8,078 nucleotides of DNA from positions 1 to 8,078 of the forward strand of contig CANRNA010000075.1 in NCBI GenBank assembly GCA_947631805.1, written 5' to 3'. The notes under the pieces are model-generated. The model worked only from the letters and a program-made list of their open reading frames with translations. It did no database searches and was not told the DNA's origin. Shown here one piece after another: positions 5,415 through 8,078 of this stretch (position 1 is its first letter; every line of letters begins with the position of its first letter). Source of the stretch: an uncultured Oscillospiraceae bacterium (GTDB lineage: Bacteria > Bacillota > Clostridia > Oscillospirales > Oscillospiraceae). The translations under genes were made by a program, and so were the position numbers.

Positions 5415-6707
5415 TCACATCACCTGTCCACCGGACAGGTAGACGAAAAGCAGCGCGGTCTGGACCAGGGCGCAGCCCCCCGCCAGAAGGGGCCCCGCGG
5501 CGGGCCGGGTCCGGCAGGCCAGGGCCAGAGCGGCGAACAGGGGGAAGGCGCAGGCCATATAGCGCCCGCAGCTGAGAGGCCAGCTCAGGGAGTAGTTCAG
5601 CAGCACACAGGCCAGCAGATAGGCCGTCCAGGCCAGGGGCATCCGCCTTAGAGCATAGCCCAGGGCCGCCAGACTGGCCCCGAAGACGACCAGGTCCGGC
5701 CCCCAGATGGTGAACATCAGCTTTTGGCCCCAGCGGCTGGAGAAGTTGTTCCAGATGGTGGTCAGGCAGGCGGGCAGGGGGGCGAAGCCCTGGCTCCAGA
5801 TCTCCCGCTCGTATTTTATGAACTGAAAGGGGTCCCCATCCACCCGCCAGTTCACCCACAGATATATGGCCGGGCCCGCCAGGGCGATGGCCAGGGGCAG
5901 GAGCTTGCGCCATGCGTCGTGCCACAGGCCCCGCCAGTCCCGGGCGCGGAGCTTTTCCACGGGCTTTTCCGCCGCGCAGTATTCCGCCAGTCCTGCCAGG
6001 GTGAGGAACACCCCCTGCATCCTGGTGAGCGCCGCCAGGGCGTTGAGCACCCCCGCCATCACCCAGCGGTGGCGGCGGATACAGTAAAACGCCGCGGCGC
6101 TGGTGAGCAAAAACAGGCTCTCGCTGTAGATACCGGCGAAGAAAAAGGCGAAGGGATAGGCGGCCAGCAGGGTCAGGGCCAGCGTGGCCGTATGCCAGCC
6201 GAAGTCCTCCGTCACCAGCCGGGCCACCACCCAGCAGGAGCAGACGAAGCATATCGACGACAGCACGTGGCCGCACAGGTTCCAGTCTTGGAGCACCAGA
6301 TGGAGCGGACGCATCAGCCAGGGATACAGGGGAAAGAACACCAGGGTGGTGTGCATGCCGTCCACCTCATAGCCCCCATAGCCCACCTGGGCGATGCGCA
6401 GGAAGTTGTTGGCGTCCCACTGCTGCCACATACTCCGCAGCAGGGCACGGGTGACGCTGTCGTTTCGCAGAGCGCAGAGCATCACCCCCAGGCCGTAATA
6501 GGCCAGCAGCGCCCACAGGCCCCAGAGGGCCGCCTTGAGCCCCATGGAGGCGGTGAAGGTCTCACCGGCGCAGGGGGCGGGCAGGGCGAGGGAGACCCGG
6601 CGCCCGGCCAGGGACAGCTCGTCCACGCCCAAGCACCGCAGTGCCAGGACGAGGCATATCAGGGCGATGAACAGTACTGCCAGCAGCAGTACGGCGTTGA
6701 GAAGCAT
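5415..6707 (-). CDS. PIG-V-like mannosyltransferase family membrane protein (GT-C)
   Basis: The 430-residue integral membrane protein matches the bacterial relatives of GPI mannosyltransferase PIG-V. In order it shows an N-terminal membrane helix (about 3-24), a second (about 57-79), then QWDANNFLRIAQVGYGGYE (96-114) with Asp98 as the probable catalytic acid, FFPLYPWLMRPLH (124-136), AAYPFAFFFAGIYSESLFLL (182-201), ALTRMQGVFL (226-235) and CGRYMACAFPLFAA (380-393). In eukaryotes the family adds the second mannose to GPI anchors from dolichyl-phosphate mannose; bacterial members are presumed polyprenyl-phosphate-sugar dependent and act on the outer face, target unknown. AAAGGA sits 6 bases before the ATG (- strand 6719-6714). 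It lies 27 bases after the M56 gene and 25 bases before the second glycosyltransferase. Length is usual for bacterial members. Confidence 0.85.
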   Translation of the reverse strand: MLLNAVLLLAVLFIALICLVLALRCLGVDELSLAGRRVSLALPAPCAGETFTASMGLKAALWGLWALLAYYGLGVMLCALRNDSVTRALLRSMWQQWDANNFLRIAQVGYGGYEVDGMHTTLVFFPLYPWLMRPLHLVLQDWNLCGHVLSSICFVCSCWVVARLVTEDFGWHTATLALTLLAAYPFAFFFAGIYSESLFLLTSAAAFYCIRRHRWVMAGVLNALAALTRMQGVFLTLAGLAEYCAAEKPVEKLRARDWRGLWHDAWRKLLPLAIALAGPAIYLWVNWRVDGDPFQFIKYEREIWSQGFAPLPACLTTIWNNFSSRWGQKLMFTIWGPDLVVFGASLAALGYALRRMPLAWTAYLLACVLLNYSLSWPLSCGRYMACAFPLFAALALACRTRPAAGPLLAGGCALVQTALLFVYLSGGQVM

Positions 6708-6734
6708 GCAGGGTCCTTTCCCGGCCAGTGGCCG

Positions 6735-8078
6735 TCAGGGCTGGGAGATCTGGTCGATGACCTCCGGCGGTGTGGGGAGCGCGTTGGCGTCATCCCAGGG
6801 GATGGGAGCGGGCGTTGCCGCCGGGGGAGGAGAGGAGGGCGCTGTGCCCGGCGGAGTAGGGGCGGGGGCCGTCTCCATGGGGACAGGCGACGGTGTGGCC
6901 GCCGGAGGGGGCGTGGAGGGGACTGTGTCCGGCGGTGTGGGGGCGGGTGTCCCGTCCACAGAGATGGGCGGGGATGCTGCCTCCGGCGGTGTGGGCATAG
7001 GCGCGCCCGCGCCCTCCGGCGTGGGATAGACGACCCTGTCCGGCAGCCCGGCGGGGGGCGTGCCCCGGTCGGGGAGGGGGATGGACGTGGGGGTGGGCGA
7101 CGGGGCCGCGGCGATGGCCGGGGCCTGATAGACCGCCTCCACCCAGGGTGTGGGGGCCGCTGTGACGACGGGCGAAGCGGTGGGCGTTGGCGCCGCCATG
7201 GTCAGGGCCGGGAGGGCCGTGGGCGTGGGAGAGACGAACGGGGGCGACTGGGTGACGGCGGGCTGAGGAGAGAGGTCCGCGGTGTCGGCCTCCGCCGCCG
7301 TGGCGAACACCGTCACGGAGCACAGCACCAGCCCCGCCGCCGCCAGCAGGCTCGCGGCCCCCTTCCGGTGAAAGCGCATCACCTGGGCGATGCGCTCGCG
7401 CACCGCCTTGGCCCCGAAGCCGGACAGCAGCGGGCCGATGGTCCGGCGCTCCTCCAGGGCGATGAGGGTCATGGCATACTCCGCCCGGCCGCCGCTCAGC
7501 CGCCGGAGCACCGCCTCGTCGCAGGCAAGCTCGATGTCCCGGCTGGCGAGAACGTACATGCACCACACCAGGGGGTTGAACCAGTGCAGGCACAGGGCCA
7601 GGGAGAGAAGGTATTTGAAGGGGATGTGCAGCCGCTGGATGTGGACCAGCTCATGGGTGAGGATGCAGACCAGCTTCCGCCGATCGCGTCGGTCCATGTC
7701 ACGGGGCAGCAGGATGACAGGCCTGAACACCCCGTAGGTCAGGGGCGTGGAAAGGCCCTGGCACACCCGGACCCGGACCGCCCGCCGCAGCCCGAAGGCG
7801 CGGACGACGGCGTCCACCGCCGGGTCTGCCAGCGGCAGCGCCTCCCGGTAACGGCCCATGCACCGGATGTGGCTGCCCAGCAGCGCGGCGGCGCACAGGG
7901 CCGCCCCCGTGAGCCACAGGACCGTCCCCCAGGGAAAGACGCTGGCCGGGCGAGGGATGGCCTGCTCCACCGTGGTCAGCACCGCCGCGGCGGTCTGGGC
8001 AGCCGGGGCCGCCACCGGAACGGGCACCGACAGGGGCGTCACAAGCCGTATGGCCGCCACCAGCCACAGGGCCGTGAA
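6735..8078 (-). CDS. BlaR1/MecR1-like M56 membrane metallopeptidase with Pro-rich tail (5' partial)
   Basis: The frame is open to the right edge, where it begins FTALWLVAAIRLVTPLS, the usual first-helix region of M56 proteins, so the true start lies beyond 8078; a GTG at 8060 inside this helix is unlikely to be the start. Numbering from the first visible codon, hydrophobic segments lie at about 50-68, 152-176 and 240-260. The zinc site HELVH is at 142-146 (bases 7641-7655), with the further Glu in RDIELACDEAV (Glu183), as in BlaR1/MecR1. These cytoplasmic-facing proteases normally cleave a BlaI-type repressor after an outside signal; a blaI-like gene would be expected just off the right edge. 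After the last helix there is no penicillin-binding sensor domain; instead about 185 residues rich in Pro, Thr, Ser and Ala run to the end, with tandem repeats. It heads the operon with the two GT-C genes. Confidence 0.88.
   Translation of the reverse strand, partial: FTALWLVAAIRLVTPLSVPVPVAAPAAQTAAAVLTTVEQAIPRPASVFPWGTVLWLTGAALCAAALLGSHIRCMGRYREALPLADPAVDAVVRAFGLRRAVRVRVCQGLSTPLTYGVFRPVILLPRDMDRRDRRKLVCILTHELVHIQRLHIPFKYLLSLALCLHWFNPLVWCMYVLASRDIELACDEAVLRRLSGGRAEYAMTLIALEERRTIGPLLSGFGAKAVRERIAQVMRFHRKGAASLLAAAGLVLCSVTVFATAAEADTADLSPQPAVTQSPPFVSPTPTALPALTMAAPTPTASPVVTAAPTPWVEAVYQAPAIAAAPSPTPTSIPLPDRGTPPAGLPDRVVYPTPEGAGAPMPTPPEAASPPISVDGTPAPTPPDTVPSTPPPAATPSPVPMETAPAPTPPGTAPSSPPPAATPAPIPWDDANALPTPPEVIDQISQP
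6789..6950 (-). repeat. Tandem 81-bp coding repeat in the M56 Pro-rich tail
   Basis: Two adjacent 27-codon units (6950-6870 and 6869-6789, read on the - strand) encode related segments, both with the core APTPPxTxPSxPPPAATPxP; 18 of 27 residues agree by eye. Shorter TPPE/TPPD phrases upstream, near 6970-7000, look like more diverged units. The tail probably grew by slippage or unequal recombination and may vary in length between strains. Confidence 0.7.

Noticed and set aside
6735..8060. Start of the M56 gene at the GTG at 8060
   Set aside because: Upstream codons to the window edge continue a typical first membrane helix, so the gene starts outside the window.

Overview
The window looks like chromosomal DNA from a high-GC, low-oxygen Bacillota, most likely a gut member of the Oscillospiraceae/Ruminococcaceae. 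The evidence is a pyruvate:ferredoxin oxidoreductase tail, strong AGGAGG ribosome binding sites, the Firmicutes-style rpsF-ssb-rpsR operon, a zinc-binding S18 and very GC-rich coding sequence. The taxon is inferred from style and protein families; no marker here fixes the genus.

Left part (1-3289, + strand). The C-terminal end of pyruvate:ferredoxin oxidoreductase stops at 338 and is followed by a textbook terminator. A new promoter (TTGACA-17-CATAAT) drives a 529-residue membrane-anchored protein with about five TPR-like repeats followed by six RCC1-like beta-propeller repeats; its function is unknown. A hairpin, a near-consensus promoter and an ~80-nt structured leader (candidate S6:S18 autoregulatory RNA) then precede rpsF-ssb-rpsR, which couples two ribosomal small-subunit proteins to the single-stranded DNA-binding protein.

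Middle (3290-3652). This 363-base gene-free stretch is the most unusual part of the window. It is almost entirely a row of inverted repeats. One 43-base hairpin occurs twice, 113 bases apart, and the differences between the copies include compensatory base-pair changes, so the fold rather than the exact sequence is kept. Each copy follows a different nested hairpin, so the region reads as two copies of a two-hairpin unit plus smaller hairpins. It looks like an extragenic repeat element or structured RNA. After it lies a small GNAT acetyltransferase gene of clearly lower GC, probably acquired, ending at a strong, probably bidirectional terminator.

Right part (4169-8078, - strand). Three closely spaced membrane-protein genes read leftwards and probably form one operon: a BlaR1/MecR1-like M56 metallopeptidase (its N-terminus lies beyond the right edge) with a long Pro/Thr/Ser-rich tail instead of a penicillin-sensing domain, then a PIG-V-like GT-C glycosyltransferase, then a second GT-C-like membrane glycosyltransferase. 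The pairing suggests, as inference only, that lipid-linked sugar transfer at the cell surface is linked to a membrane protease, whose own tail resembles an O-glycosylation substrate.
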